DNA of 64,000 nucleotides from Paucibacter sp. Y2R2-4. GTDB lineage: Bacteria > Pseudomonadota > Gammaproteobacteria > Burkholderiales > Burkholderiaceae_C. Below, one piece after another: positions 26,122-33,542 of this stretch (positions are counted from its first letter, which is position 1; each line of letters opens with the position of its first letter). The notes under the pieces are model-generated. The model saw only the letters and a program-made list of their open reading frames with translations. It was not told the DNA's origin and did no database searches. A program made the position numbers and the translations under genes. Location: assembly GCF_025717535.1 (NCBI RefSeq), contig NZ_JAJIRO010000004.1:434001-498000 (forward strand), written 5' to 3'.

Positions 26122-27309
26122 ATGAACTCATTGCTCCATCGCACGCCAGCGGCTTGGCACGAACTGAAAGGTCTGCACACGGCCGAAGAAATTGGGCAGC
26201 AGGCGCGCATCTGGCGTGAGCTGGGGCAAAGCCTGCAGGCGCAGCAAGCCGAGATCGACGGCTTTTTGAATGAATGGCTGTCCAAGCCAGAGCATCTGGT
26301 GATCTTCACCGGCGCGGGCAGCTCGGCCTACTGCGGCGAAGCGGTGGTGGAGCGCGCCAACAAGGCCTGGGCCGCCGAGGTGCGCGCCGTGCCCACCACC
26401 AGCTTGATCAGCCACCCAGGCTTGTACTTGCAACGCGGCCGCCCCACGCTGCTGGTGTCTTTTGCGCGCAGCGGCAACAGCCCCGAAAGCCTGGGCGCGG
26501 TGGACCTGTTGCGTCAGCTGGTCGATGCCCCGCGCTTTTTGAACATCACCTGCAATGCCGAGGGCGAGCTCTACAGCCGCAATCGCCAACAGGCTGACAC
26601 CCTGAACCTGCTGATGCCCGCGGCCTCTTGCGACCGCGGCTTTGCCATGACTTCGAGTTTCAGCAGCATGCAGCTGGCGGCCCTGCTGGCCTTTTCGACC
26701 GAAGCCTGGCCGCAACGCCTAGCCCGGCTGGAGGCCTTGGCGGCGCAAGCCGAGCAGCTTTTGCAAGACTGGGCCGCGCCGGTGGCCGGCTTGGCAGAGC
26801 AGCCTTTCACCCGCATCGTCTATCTCGGCAGCGGGCCGATGGAAGCCCTGGCCAAAGAGGCGGCGCTGAAAGTGCTGGAGCTGACCTGCGGCCGGGTGCT
26901 GGCCTTCGCCAACACGCCGCTGGGCTTCCGCCATGGCCCCAAGTCCATTCTCGACAAGAACACGCTGGTCTTACTCTTCCCCTCCAGCGATGCCTATGCG
27001 CGCCGCTTTGACGAAGACCTGCTGGCCGAGCTGCGCCGCGACCAAGTGGCCGGTCGGGTGATTCAGGTGGGCTTGAGCAGCCCGACCGAGGCCAACTCCA
27101 ACGCCGAATCGCTGAGCTGCCAGCCCTCGCCCGAGCTGCTGGCCGGCGGCGATGAGTGGCTGGCGCCGCTGTGGCTGCTGATGGCGCAGCAATATGCGCT
27201 GCAGCGCTCGGTCAGCCTGGGACTGACGCCAGACAACCCCTTCCCCGACGGCACCGTCAACCGCGTGGTTCAAGGCGTGACCCTGCACAGCTATGACGAA
27301 GCCCGCTGA
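26122..27309 (+). CDS. agaS: D-galactosamine-6-phosphate deaminase/isomerase AgaS
   Basis: This 395-residue protein has two SIS (sugar isomerase) domains and follows E. coli AgaS closely: FTGAGSSAYCGEAV, VSFARSGNSPESLGAV, DRGFAMTSSFSSM, YLGSGPMEALAKEAALKVLE, LGFRHGPKSILD, and the end GTVNRVVQGVTLH. AgaS converts galactosamine-6-phosphate to tagatose-6-phosphate and ammonia, the last amino-sugar step of the GalNAc pathway. The ATG at 26122 gives a length near the usual 384-390; the GTG at 26071 would add 17 residues with no family match. The gene overlaps agaK by 17 bases, so they are co-transcribed and probably translationally coupled. Confidence 0.93.
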   Translation: MNSLLHRTPAAWHELKGLHTAEEIGQQARIWRELGQSLQAQQAEIDGFLNEWLSKPEHLVIFTGAGSSAYCGEAVVERANKAWAAEVRAVPTTSLISHPGLYLQRGRPTLLVSFARSGNSPESLGAVDLLRQLVDAPRFLNITCNAEGELYSRNRQQADTLNLLMPAASCDRGFAMTSSFSSMQLAALLAFSTEAWPQRLARLEALAAQAEQLLQDWAAPVAGLAEQPFTRIVYLGSGPMEALAKEAALKVLELTCGRVLAFANTPLGFRHGPKSILDKNTLVLLFPSSDAYARRFDEDLLAELRRDQVAGRVIQVGLSSPTEANSNAESLSCQPSPELLAGGDEWLAPLWLLMAQQYALQRSVSLGLTPDNPFPDGTVNRVVQGVTLHSYDEAR

Positions 27310-28246
27310 AATCCATTACGGCATCGACATCGGCGGCAGCAAGATCGAGCTGGTCGCCTATGGCGATGCCGAGCTGCTGGAGGAGCGCTTTCGCAAGCGG
27401 GTGGCCACGCCCTTGCACAGCTTCGACGCTTTCTTGGATGCGGTCTGCGGCCTGGTGCAAGAAGCCGATGCGGCCTTGGGCAGCCCCGGTTCGGTAGGTC
27501 TGGGCGCACCCGGCGTGACCGATCCGCGCAGCGGCCGCCAGCTCAGCTCCAATGTGCCAGCCTTGAACGGCCAGGCCTTGGGTCCTGCCCTGCAGGCGCG
27601 CTTGAACCGACCGGTGTCCATTGGCAATGACTGCCAATGCTTTGCCCTGTCTGAAGCCCATGGCGGCGCGGCGGCCGGCTACCCGAGCATGTTTGGCGCC
27701 ATCATCGGCACCGGCGCGGGCGGCGGCTTTTGCCAAAACGGCCAGCTGCTGCGCGGCCGCAATGGCCTGGCCGGCGAATGGGGCCACAGTGCCTTGCCGG
27801 CTCTGTTGCAGCAAAAATACCAGCTGCCGCTCTGGTCTTGCGCTTGCGGCCTCACCGGCTGCTTGGAGCGTTATGTCTCCGGCTCGGGTTACGCGGCGCT
27901 GTACCGCTATTTCAGCGGCGGCAAGACCGAGTCCATGCTCGATGTGCCGGCCATTGAAGTGCTGGCCGAGGCCGCCGATCCACTGGCCTTGAAGCTGCGC
28001 GAGATGCATCTGGACCTGCTGGCCTACGGTTTGGCGCAGCTGGTCTTGATTGAAGACCCGCATGTGATCGTGCTGGGTGGGGGCTTGTCCAAGCTTCAGC
28101 GCCTGTATGCCCAGCTGCCCGAGGCCATGGCCCGGCACCTGTTCGCCAGCGTGCAAGTGCCCGAAGTGCTGCCGCCCCGCTTTGGCGATGCCGCCGGCAC
28201 ACGCGGCGCCGCGCTCTTGGCCCTGCAAGCCGCTCATTTGGCATAA
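27293..28246 (+). CDS. agaK: ROK-family GalNAc kinase AgaK
   Basis: This 317-residue ROK kinase shows the ATP-binding start YGIDIGGSKIEL, the substrate loop IGNDCQCFALSE with the catalytic Asp, IIGTGAGGGF, LAGEWGHSAL, and the zinc site CACGLTGCLERYVSG (consensus CxCGxxGCxE). ROK kinases phosphorylate sugars on O6. In the aga context the expected reaction is GalNAc to GalNAc-6-phosphate, as with AgaK in Shewanella. This fits an import route by an MFS permease rather than by a phosphotransferase system, and no PTS component is present. GlcNAc kinase activity is a possible alternative. Confidence 0.87.
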   Translation: MTKPAEIHYGIDIGGSKIELVAYGDAELLEERFRKRVATPLHSFDAFLDAVCGLVQEADAALGSPGSVGLGAPGVTDPRSGRQLSSNVPALNGQALGPALQARLNRPVSIGNDCQCFALSEAHGGAAAGYPSMFGAIIGTGAGGGFCQNGQLLRGRNGLAGEWGHSALPALLQQKYQLPLWSCACGLTGCLERYVSGSGYAALYRYFSGGKTESMLDVPAIEVLAEAADPLALKLREMHLDLLAYGLAQLVLIEDPHVIVLGGGLSKLQRLYAQLPEAMARHLFASVQVPEVLPPRFGDAAGTRGAALLALQAAHLA

Positions 28247-28280
28247 GCCGCCTCAAATCTCCCACGGAATTCTTCAGCTC

Positions 28281-29636
28281 ATGTCTTCTTTGCTTCTTGA
28301 TTTGATGGCCCGACATCGTCGCGGTGAAGCGGTCGGTATCTACAGCGTTTGCTCCGCCAATGAGCATGTCTTGCGCGCGGCCATGGAAGTGGCCCAGCAA
28401 TACGGCGGGCCGCTGCTGATCGAGTCCACCTCCAATCAGGTGGATCAGTTCGGCGGCTACACCGGCATGACGCCGCCACAGTTCCGCGAGTATGTGCAGG
28501 CGCTGGCGCGCAGCCAAGGCTTCGCTGTAGACCGCTTGATTCTGGGCGGCGACCACCTCGGCCCGAATGCCTGGCAGCATCTGCCGGCTCTTGAAGCCAT
28601 GGGTCATGCCCGCGAGTTGATCCGCGCCTATGTGGCCGCCGGCTTCGAGAAGATTCATCTGGACTGCAGCATGTCTTGTGCAGACGACCCCCAGCGCCTG
28701 CCCGACGAAACCGTGGCCGAGCGTTCGGCCGACTTGGCACGGGTGGCCGAGCAGGCCGCCCAAGCCGCTGGACTGACGCCGCCTTGCTATGTGATCGGCA
28801 CCGAGGTGCCCATCCCCGGCGGCGAAGCTTCGCTGGAAGCGGGCCTGGCCGTCACCACGCCCGAGGCGGCGGCGCAAACGCTGAAGGTGCATGCCCTGGC
28901 CTTCGCCAGCCCCGATCTGCAAGCCGCTTGGGGCCGCGTGATCGCCATGGTGGTGCAGCCGGGCGTGGACTTTGACCACAGCAGCATTCATCACTACCGG
29001 CCCGCTGAAGCGACGGCGCTGTCCCAGTTCGTCACCGAACAAACCGGCCTGGTCTTCGAAGCACATTCCACCGACTACCAAAGCGAAGCCTCGCTGCACG
29101 CCTTGGTGCGCGACCATTTCGCCATCCTCAAGGTCGGGCCGGCGGTGACCTTTGCGCTGCGCGAAGCTTGGTTTGCGCTGGCTGCGATTGAAGCGGCCAT
29201 GCTGCCGGCCGAGCGCTGTTCGCGCCTGCCCGAAGTCTTGGACGCGGCCATGCTGGCCTCGCCCAAGCAATGGCAAAAGCACTACAGCGGTGATGCCGCC
29301 ACCCAGGCCTTGTTGCGCGCCTATGCCTTCAGCGACCGTTGCCGCTACTACTGGGGCGAGCCCCAGGTGCAAGCCGCGCTGGACAACCTGATCGCCAATT
29401 TGGACGCTCTGACCCTGCCGCTGCCCTTGCTGAGCCAGTTCATGCCCGAGCAGTACGCGGCCGTGGTGCAGGGCCAGCTCAGTCGCTCAGCTGCGGCCCT
29501 GGCCCAGCACCGGGTCGGCCAGGTGCTGGCGCAGTACGCGCGCGCCTGCGGCGGCCGCCTGAGCCTAGAACCAGAAGCAGCAGCAAGTGGCGAACGTTCG
29601 CAGAGCGCCCCGACGCTCGAAAGCTCTAATGCCTAA
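28281..29636 (+). CDS. gatZ: D-tagatose-bisphosphate aldolase class II subunit-like protein (GatZ/KbaZ/AgaZ)
   Basis: This 451-residue protein belongs to the GatZ/KbaZ family: GIYSVCSANEHVLRAAM, LIESTSNQVDQFGGYTGM, LILGGDHLGPNAWQ, KIHLDCSMSCADDP, VIGTEVPIPGGE, HSTDYQSEASL and LKVGPAVTFALREA. In enterobacteria this protein supports the catalytic GatY/KbaY aldolase. Neither a GatY/KbaY homologue nor a PfkB-type tagatose-6-phosphate kinase is in the window. In some non-enteric aga loci the family member has been proposed to do the kinase step instead. The start at ATG 28281 gives a family-like length; only a weak ribosome site precedes it. It lies 34 bases after agaK. Confidence 0.85.
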   Translation: MSSLLLDLMARHRRGEAVGIYSVCSANEHVLRAAMEVAQQYGGPLLIESTSNQVDQFGGYTGMTPPQFREYVQALARSQGFAVDRLILGGDHLGPNAWQHLPALEAMGHARELIRAYVAAGFEKIHLDCSMSCADDPQRLPDETVAERSADLARVAEQAAQAAGLTPPCYVIGTEVPIPGGEASLEAGLAVTTPEAAAQTLKVHALAFASPDLQAAWGRVIAMVVQPGVDFDHSSIHHYRPAEATALSQFVTEQTGLVFEAHSTDYQSEASLHALVRDHFAILKVGPAVTFALREAWFALAAIEAAMLPAERCSRLPEVLDAAMLASPKQWQKHYSGDAATQALLRAYAFSDRCRYYWGEPQVQAALDNLIANLDALTLPLPLLSQFMPEQYAAVVQGQLSRSAAALAQHRVGQVLAQYARACGGRLSLEPEAAASGERSQSAPTLESSNA

Positions 29637-29639
29637 TTT

Positions 29640-29675
29640 CTTTCGATCTCTTATGCTGAGGCCATCGATCGAAAG
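29640..29675. promoter_or_regulatory. Inverted repeat before agaR, candidate AgaR operator
   Basis: CTTTCGATC (29640-29648) and its exact reverse complement GATCGAAAG (29667-29675) are 18 bases apart, directly before the agaR ATG at 29688. A third half-site, CGAAAG, is at 29618-29623. The same hexamer is repeated in the agaS/GH31 spacer. Autoregulation by the DeoR-type protein encoded next to it is the natural reading. Confidence 0.6.
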
Positions 29676-29687
29676 CTGAATTTCGCC

Positions 29688-30470
29688 ATGAGCACAAGAA
29701 ATACCGGCAAACGCCGCGAACAAATCCTGCATCTGTTGATGGAGCACGGCAATGTGCAGGTCTCCGACCTGGCACCCATGCTGGGCGTGTCGGCGGTGAC
29801 CATTCGCACCGACCTGAGCGCTTTTGAAGAGCAAGGCCTGGTCACGCGCAGCTATGGTGGCGCCACGCTCAAGCGCATGCCACCGCCTGAGCACAATATC
29901 CGCCAGAAAGACACGCTGAACAGCAGCTTCAAGGAGCGCATCGGCCTACGCGCCGCGCAAATGGTGCACAGCGGCGACAACATCATCATCGACTCCGGCA
30001 CCACCACCATGGCGCTGGCGCACCAGCTGCGCAACCGCAGCGAGCTGCATGAGGTGACGGTGATGACCAATGGCCTGAACATCGCCTGGGAACTCGCCGA
30101 TGCCGAAGGCGTGGAGCTGATGCTCAGCGGCGGCCTCTTGCGCAAGAAATCGCTCTCCATCCTGGGCACCCAAGCCGAAGCCGGCTTGAGCGGCTACAAC
30201 TTTGACAAGCTCTTCCTGGGCGTGGACGGCCTGGACCTGCAGTTCGGCCTGACCACCCACCACGAGGCCGAGGCACGCCTGAACCACATGATGGTGGAGC
30301 GCGCCAAAAAAGTCATCGTGCTGAGCGACTCCAGCAAGTTCGGCCGCGCCAGCCTGCACCGCATCGTGCAACTCGACCGGGTCCACATGCTGGTGACCGA
30401 TGCCGGCATCAGCCCCGAATACCGCGAAGGCTTGCAGCGCCTCGGTATCGAGCTGGTCATCGTGGACTGA
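29688..30470 (+). CDS. agaR: DeoR-family transcriptional regulator AgaR
   Basis: This 260-residue protein has the DeoR layout. The N-terminal winged helix-turn-helix is RREQILHLLMEHGNVQVSDL followed by LGVSAVTIRTDLSAFEEQGL and SYGGATL. The C-terminal sugar-phosphate sensor domain carries IIIDSGTTTMALAHQL, VMTNGLNIAWEL and MLSGGLLRKKSLSILG, and later DKLFLGVDGLD and VIVLSDSSKFGR. Regulators of this type repress in the absence of a phosphorylated sugar. By position it controls the GalNAc genes and itself. An inverted repeat with CTTTCG arms lies just upstream. Confidence 0.9.
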   Translation: MSTRNTGKRREQILHLLMEHGNVQVSDLAPMLGVSAVTIRTDLSAFEEQGLVTRSYGGATLKRMPPPEHNIRQKDTLNSSFKERIGLRAAQMVHSGDNIIIDSGTTTMALAHQLRNRSELHEVTVMTNGLNIAWELADAEGVELMLSGGLLRKKSLSILGTQAEAGLSGYNFDKLFLGVDGLDLQFGLTTHHEAEARLNHMMVERAKKVIVLSDSSKFGRASLHRIVQLDRVHMLVTDAGISPEYREGLQRLGIELVIVD

Positions 30471-30522
30471 ACAAAAGCCTGCCCCGCGCGCCCGACCGGT
30501 CTCCTCTCTTCTCACCCTTGCC

Positions 30523-31683
30523 ATGACTTCCTCTCCCTCGCGCCTGTCGGGCCGCATCCTCACCCCCTCGGGCTGGCTGCTCGGCCATGTGGACTACAGC
30601 GACCGGGTGCTGCGCCTGCATGAAGACTCGACGGTGTCGCCGGATCGGATCATCCTGCCCGGCTTCATCGATCTGCATGTGCATGGCGCCGCTGGCGTGG
30701 ACATCATGGAAGGCGCTATGGAGGGCCGCAACAGCGCCGAACAAGTCGCCCGCGCTCACGCCCAACACGGCACCACCGCACTGCTGGGCACGACGATGAC
30801 GGCCAGCCCGGCCTCCATCGAACATGCGCTGGAGGGCTTGAGCGCCGCCATCAGCGAGCGAGCCGAGCGCGGCTCCGGCATGGCCCGCATCCTCGGCGTG
30901 CATCTGGAAGGCCCTTTCATCAGCGCCAAGCGCCTGGGTGCGCAACCGAATGTGGTGTGCTCCGCCACGCTGGAGGTGGTGCGCCACTATCACGCCATCG
31001 CCCCAATCAAGGTACTGACCCTAGCGCCTGAGTTGAGCGGGCATCTGGCCTTGATTCCGCAGCTCAATGAGCTGGGCATTCGGGTGCAGATCGGCCATTC
31101 GGCCGGCAGCTATGAGGACGGCCTGGCCGCGCTGCAGGCCGGCGTGGCCGGCTTCACCCATTTGTTCAACGGCATGACGCCGCTGAACCACTACCAGCCC
31201 GGCATCGTTGGCGCGGCCCTGGCCCATGCGCAGTTCGCCGAGCTGATCCCGGATTTGCAACATGTGCACCCCGGTGCCATGCGGGCCGCGATACGGGCAA
31301 TTCCGCAGCTCTATTGCGTGACCGACGCCACCTCAGCCACCGGCATGCCGGACGGCGAGTACGCGCTCGGCTCACAGCGGGTGCTGAAGTGCCTGGGCTG
31401 CGTGCGCCTGGCCAGTGGCTCGCTGGCCGGCAGCGCCCTGACCATGGACCAGGCCCTGCGCAATCTGTGTGAGATCGGCATCGATCTAGCGGCGGCTTCA
31501 CACATGCTGTCGCGCAACCCGGCCGACTATCTGGGCCTGCCCGATCGCGGCCGCATCGAGCCCGGTGCCTGGGCCGATTTGCTGGCCTTCGACTCTGATC
31601 TTCAATTGACATCCGTCGTCATCGAGGGCGAAGCATTGACGCTGCAGCCCGCCCCCCATTCCGCCAAGGACAGCGCCCCATGA
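30523..31683 (+). CDS. agaA: N-acetylgalactosamine-6-phosphate deacetylase (NagA/AgaA family)
   Basis: This 386-residue amidohydrolase matches NagA/AgaA: LPGFIDLHVHGAAGVD (metal-binding HxH), HLEGPFISAKRLGAQ with the metal Glu, IGHSAGSYEDGL, GFTHLFNGMTPLNH, VTDATSATGMPDGEY with the catalytic Asp, and NPADYLGLPDRGRIEPG at the end. It removes the acetyl group from GalNAc-6-phosphate before AgaS acts. GlcNAc-6-phosphate could also be used, as NagA and AgaA are hard to separate by sequence; the locus argues for GalNAc. The ATG at 30523 begins the domain; an overlapping frame from 30400 lies within agaR. The stop overlaps the start of the permease gene (ATGA). Confidence 0.88.
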   Translation: MTSSPSRLSGRILTPSGWLLGHVDYSDRVLRLHEDSTVSPDRIILPGFIDLHVHGAAGVDIMEGAMEGRNSAEQVARAHAQHGTTALLGTTMTASPASIEHALEGLSAAISERAERGSGMARILGVHLEGPFISAKRLGAQPNVVCSATLEVVRHYHAIAPIKVLTLAPELSGHLALIPQLNELGIRVQIGHSAGSYEDGLAALQAGVAGFTHLFNGMTPLNHYQPGIVGAALAHAQFAELIPDLQHVHPGAMRAAIRAIPQLYCVTDATSATGMPDGEYALGSQRVLKCLGCVRLASGSLAGSALTMDQALRNLCEIGIDLAAASHMLSRNPADYLGLPDRGRIEPGAWADLLAFDSDLQLTSVVIEGEALTLQPAPHSAKDSAP

Positions 31684-33542
31684 GCAGCAGCCCATCGACC
31701 TCAGCCCCTTCAAGCTTGGGCGCCACGCCGCTTCAGCAAGAGGGCGCGCATTGGCGCATGCGCTATATGCTCTTCATCGCCGGCATGGGCGGCCTGCTCT
31801 ACGGCATTGACATCGGCATCATCGCCGGCGCCCTGCCCTATTTGGAGTCCACCGCCTCAGTGCTGTGGAAGCTCAGCGCCCAGCAGCTGGGCTTCATCGT
31901 CGCGGCCGTGCTCTTGGGCAGCGTTTTGTCCTCGCTGTTTGCCGGCGCGCTGGCGGACTGGATCGGCCGCAAGAAAGTACTGATCCTCAGCGGCGCACTG
32001 TTCACGCTGAGCATCCCTTGCATCGCCCTGGCCGAGGGCTACACCCCACTGCTGCTGGGCCGGCTTTTGCAAGGCATCAGCGGCGGCCTGATCGGCGTGG
32101 TGGTGCCGCTCTATCTGGCCGAATGCCTGGGCGCCGACAACCGCGGCCGGGGCACGGCCATGTTCCAGCTGCTGCTGACCATAGGTCTGGTGTTGGCTGC
32201 GGTGATTGGTCTGCACTATGCCCGTCAGGTGGAGGCCGTCAGCCTTTCCGCCCAAGCCTTGGGTGACGGTGGTGCGGCACTGTTTGCCGCCAAGGATCAA
32301 GCTTGGCGCAGCATTTTCTGGATCTGCCTGCTGCCCGGGTTGGTCTTCACCGCCGGCAGCCTGGCGCTGGGCGAGTCGCCGCGTTGGTTGTTCCGCCGTG
32401 GCCGAAAATCCGAGGCCTTGGCGACCTTGCAGCGCAGCCGCAGTGCCGAACAAGCGCAGGCCGAGTGGCAAGAGATGCAAGCGCTGGCCGCCGATTCCAA
32501 TACGGATTCAGGCAAGGGTTCGGCCACCGATGCCCTGCTGAGCCGCCGCTATCTCGCCCCGTTTTTTCTGGCCTGCGTGATCCTGGCCTGCACCCAGGCC
32601 ACGGGCATCAACTCCATCCTGGCCTATTTGGTCACCATCTTGCATCAGGCCGGCCTGCCCGGCTCCAGCGCCAATGCGGCCGATGTCGCAGTCAAGCTGC
32701 TGAATGCCTTGATGACGGTGGTGGCGGTGGTCTTGGTGGACCGCAAGGGCCGCAAGTTCTTGTTGATGCTGGGCAGCGGCGGCATCTGCTTGTCCTTGCT
32801 GCTGAGCGGCCTCTTGTTCTGGCAAGCCGAGCGCGGCCGCCAAGACATTGCCCCCGCGGTACAAGCCTTGGTGCAAGGCGACAGCCTGAGCATGAAGCTG
32901 GACGACGCTTTCTTGCAGGCACAAGGCCTCTCCAGCCAGGGCCAGCCGCAGCAGCTGACGCTGGCCTACTCTTTTGGTGACTTCAGCAATGTGCAGACGC
33001 GCCGCAGCGATGATCTGGACTTGAAGAGCCTGCAAATCGCCCGCGCCGACACGGTGCAGGCCGACAGCGTCATCGGCGCCTTCTTCCGCCGCCTGCACCT
33101 GAACCCCTTCGCCGACCCCGCCAGTGCCGCCACTGCGCCGCTGAAGATTGAGCAAGCCTGGATCGGCCCGGTGCCCAGCGAAAGCCATGGCTGGCTGGTG
33201 ACCGCCTGCATCTTCGCCTTTGTGGCCTTCTTCGCTGTCGGCCCCGGGGTTTGCGTCTGGCTGGCCTTGTCAGAGCTGATGCCCACGCGCATCCGTTCCA
33301 ACGGCATGAGCATCGCGCTGCTGATCAACCAGTTTGTCTCGACCACCATTGCGGCCGTCTTCCTGCCCACCGTGGGACACCATGGTTATGCGGCGATGTT
33401 CTTCTTCTGGGCCGGCTGCACCGTGGTCTACTTTTTGACCGCTAGTTTCTTGCTGCCCGAAACCAAGGGGCGAACGCTGGAGGAAATCGAGGCTTTCTTC
33501 GCTCGCAAAAGCAATAACAATAGCAAAAAAGCCTCGGCTTAA
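31680..33542 (+). CDS. MFS sugar-porter permease with a large loop insertion
   Basis: This 620-residue protein is of the sugar porter type: GGLLYGIDIGIIAGALPYLE, GALADWIGRKKVL, GRLLQGISGGLIGVVVPLYLAE, LGESPRWLFRRGR, VDRKGRKFLLMLG and FLLPETKGRTLEEIEAFF. Members usually have 450-500 residues. The extra length is a roughly 120-residue hydrophilic insertion (about 383-502) between two late membrane segments, predicted to face the periplasm, with no family I recognise. The gene overlaps agaA by 4 bases and is the last of the rightward operon, so import of GalNAc or a short GalNAc glycan is the likely role. Its stop codon overlaps that of the convergent cyclase gene (TTAA, 33539-33542). Confidence 0.88.
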   Translation: MSSSPSTSAPSSLGATPLQQEGAHWRMRYMLFIAGMGGLLYGIDIGIIAGALPYLESTASVLWKLSAQQLGFIVAAVLLGSVLSSLFAGALADWIGRKKVLILSGALFTLSIPCIALAEGYTPLLLGRLLQGISGGLIGVVVPLYLAECLGADNRGRGTAMFQLLLTIGLVLAAVIGLHYARQVEAVSLSAQALGDGGAALFAAKDQAWRSIFWICLLPGLVFTAGSLALGESPRWLFRRGRKSEALATLQRSRSAEQAQAEWQEMQALAADSNTDSGKGSATDALLSRRYLAPFFLACVILACTQATGINSILAYLVTILHQAGLPGSSANAADVAVKLLNALMTVVAVVLVDRKGRKFLLMLGSGGICLSLLLSGLLFWQAERGRQDIAPAVQALVQGDSLSMKLDDAFLQAQGLSSQGQPQQLTLAYSFGDFSNVQTRRSDDLDLKSLQIARADTVQADSVIGAFFRRLHLNPFADPASAATAPLKIEQAWIGPVPSESHGWLVTACIFAFVAFFAVGPGVCVWLALSELMPTRIRSNGMSIALLINQFVSTTIAAVFLPTVGHHGYAAMFFFWAGCTVVYFLTASFLLPETKGRTLEEIEAFFARKSNNNSKKASA

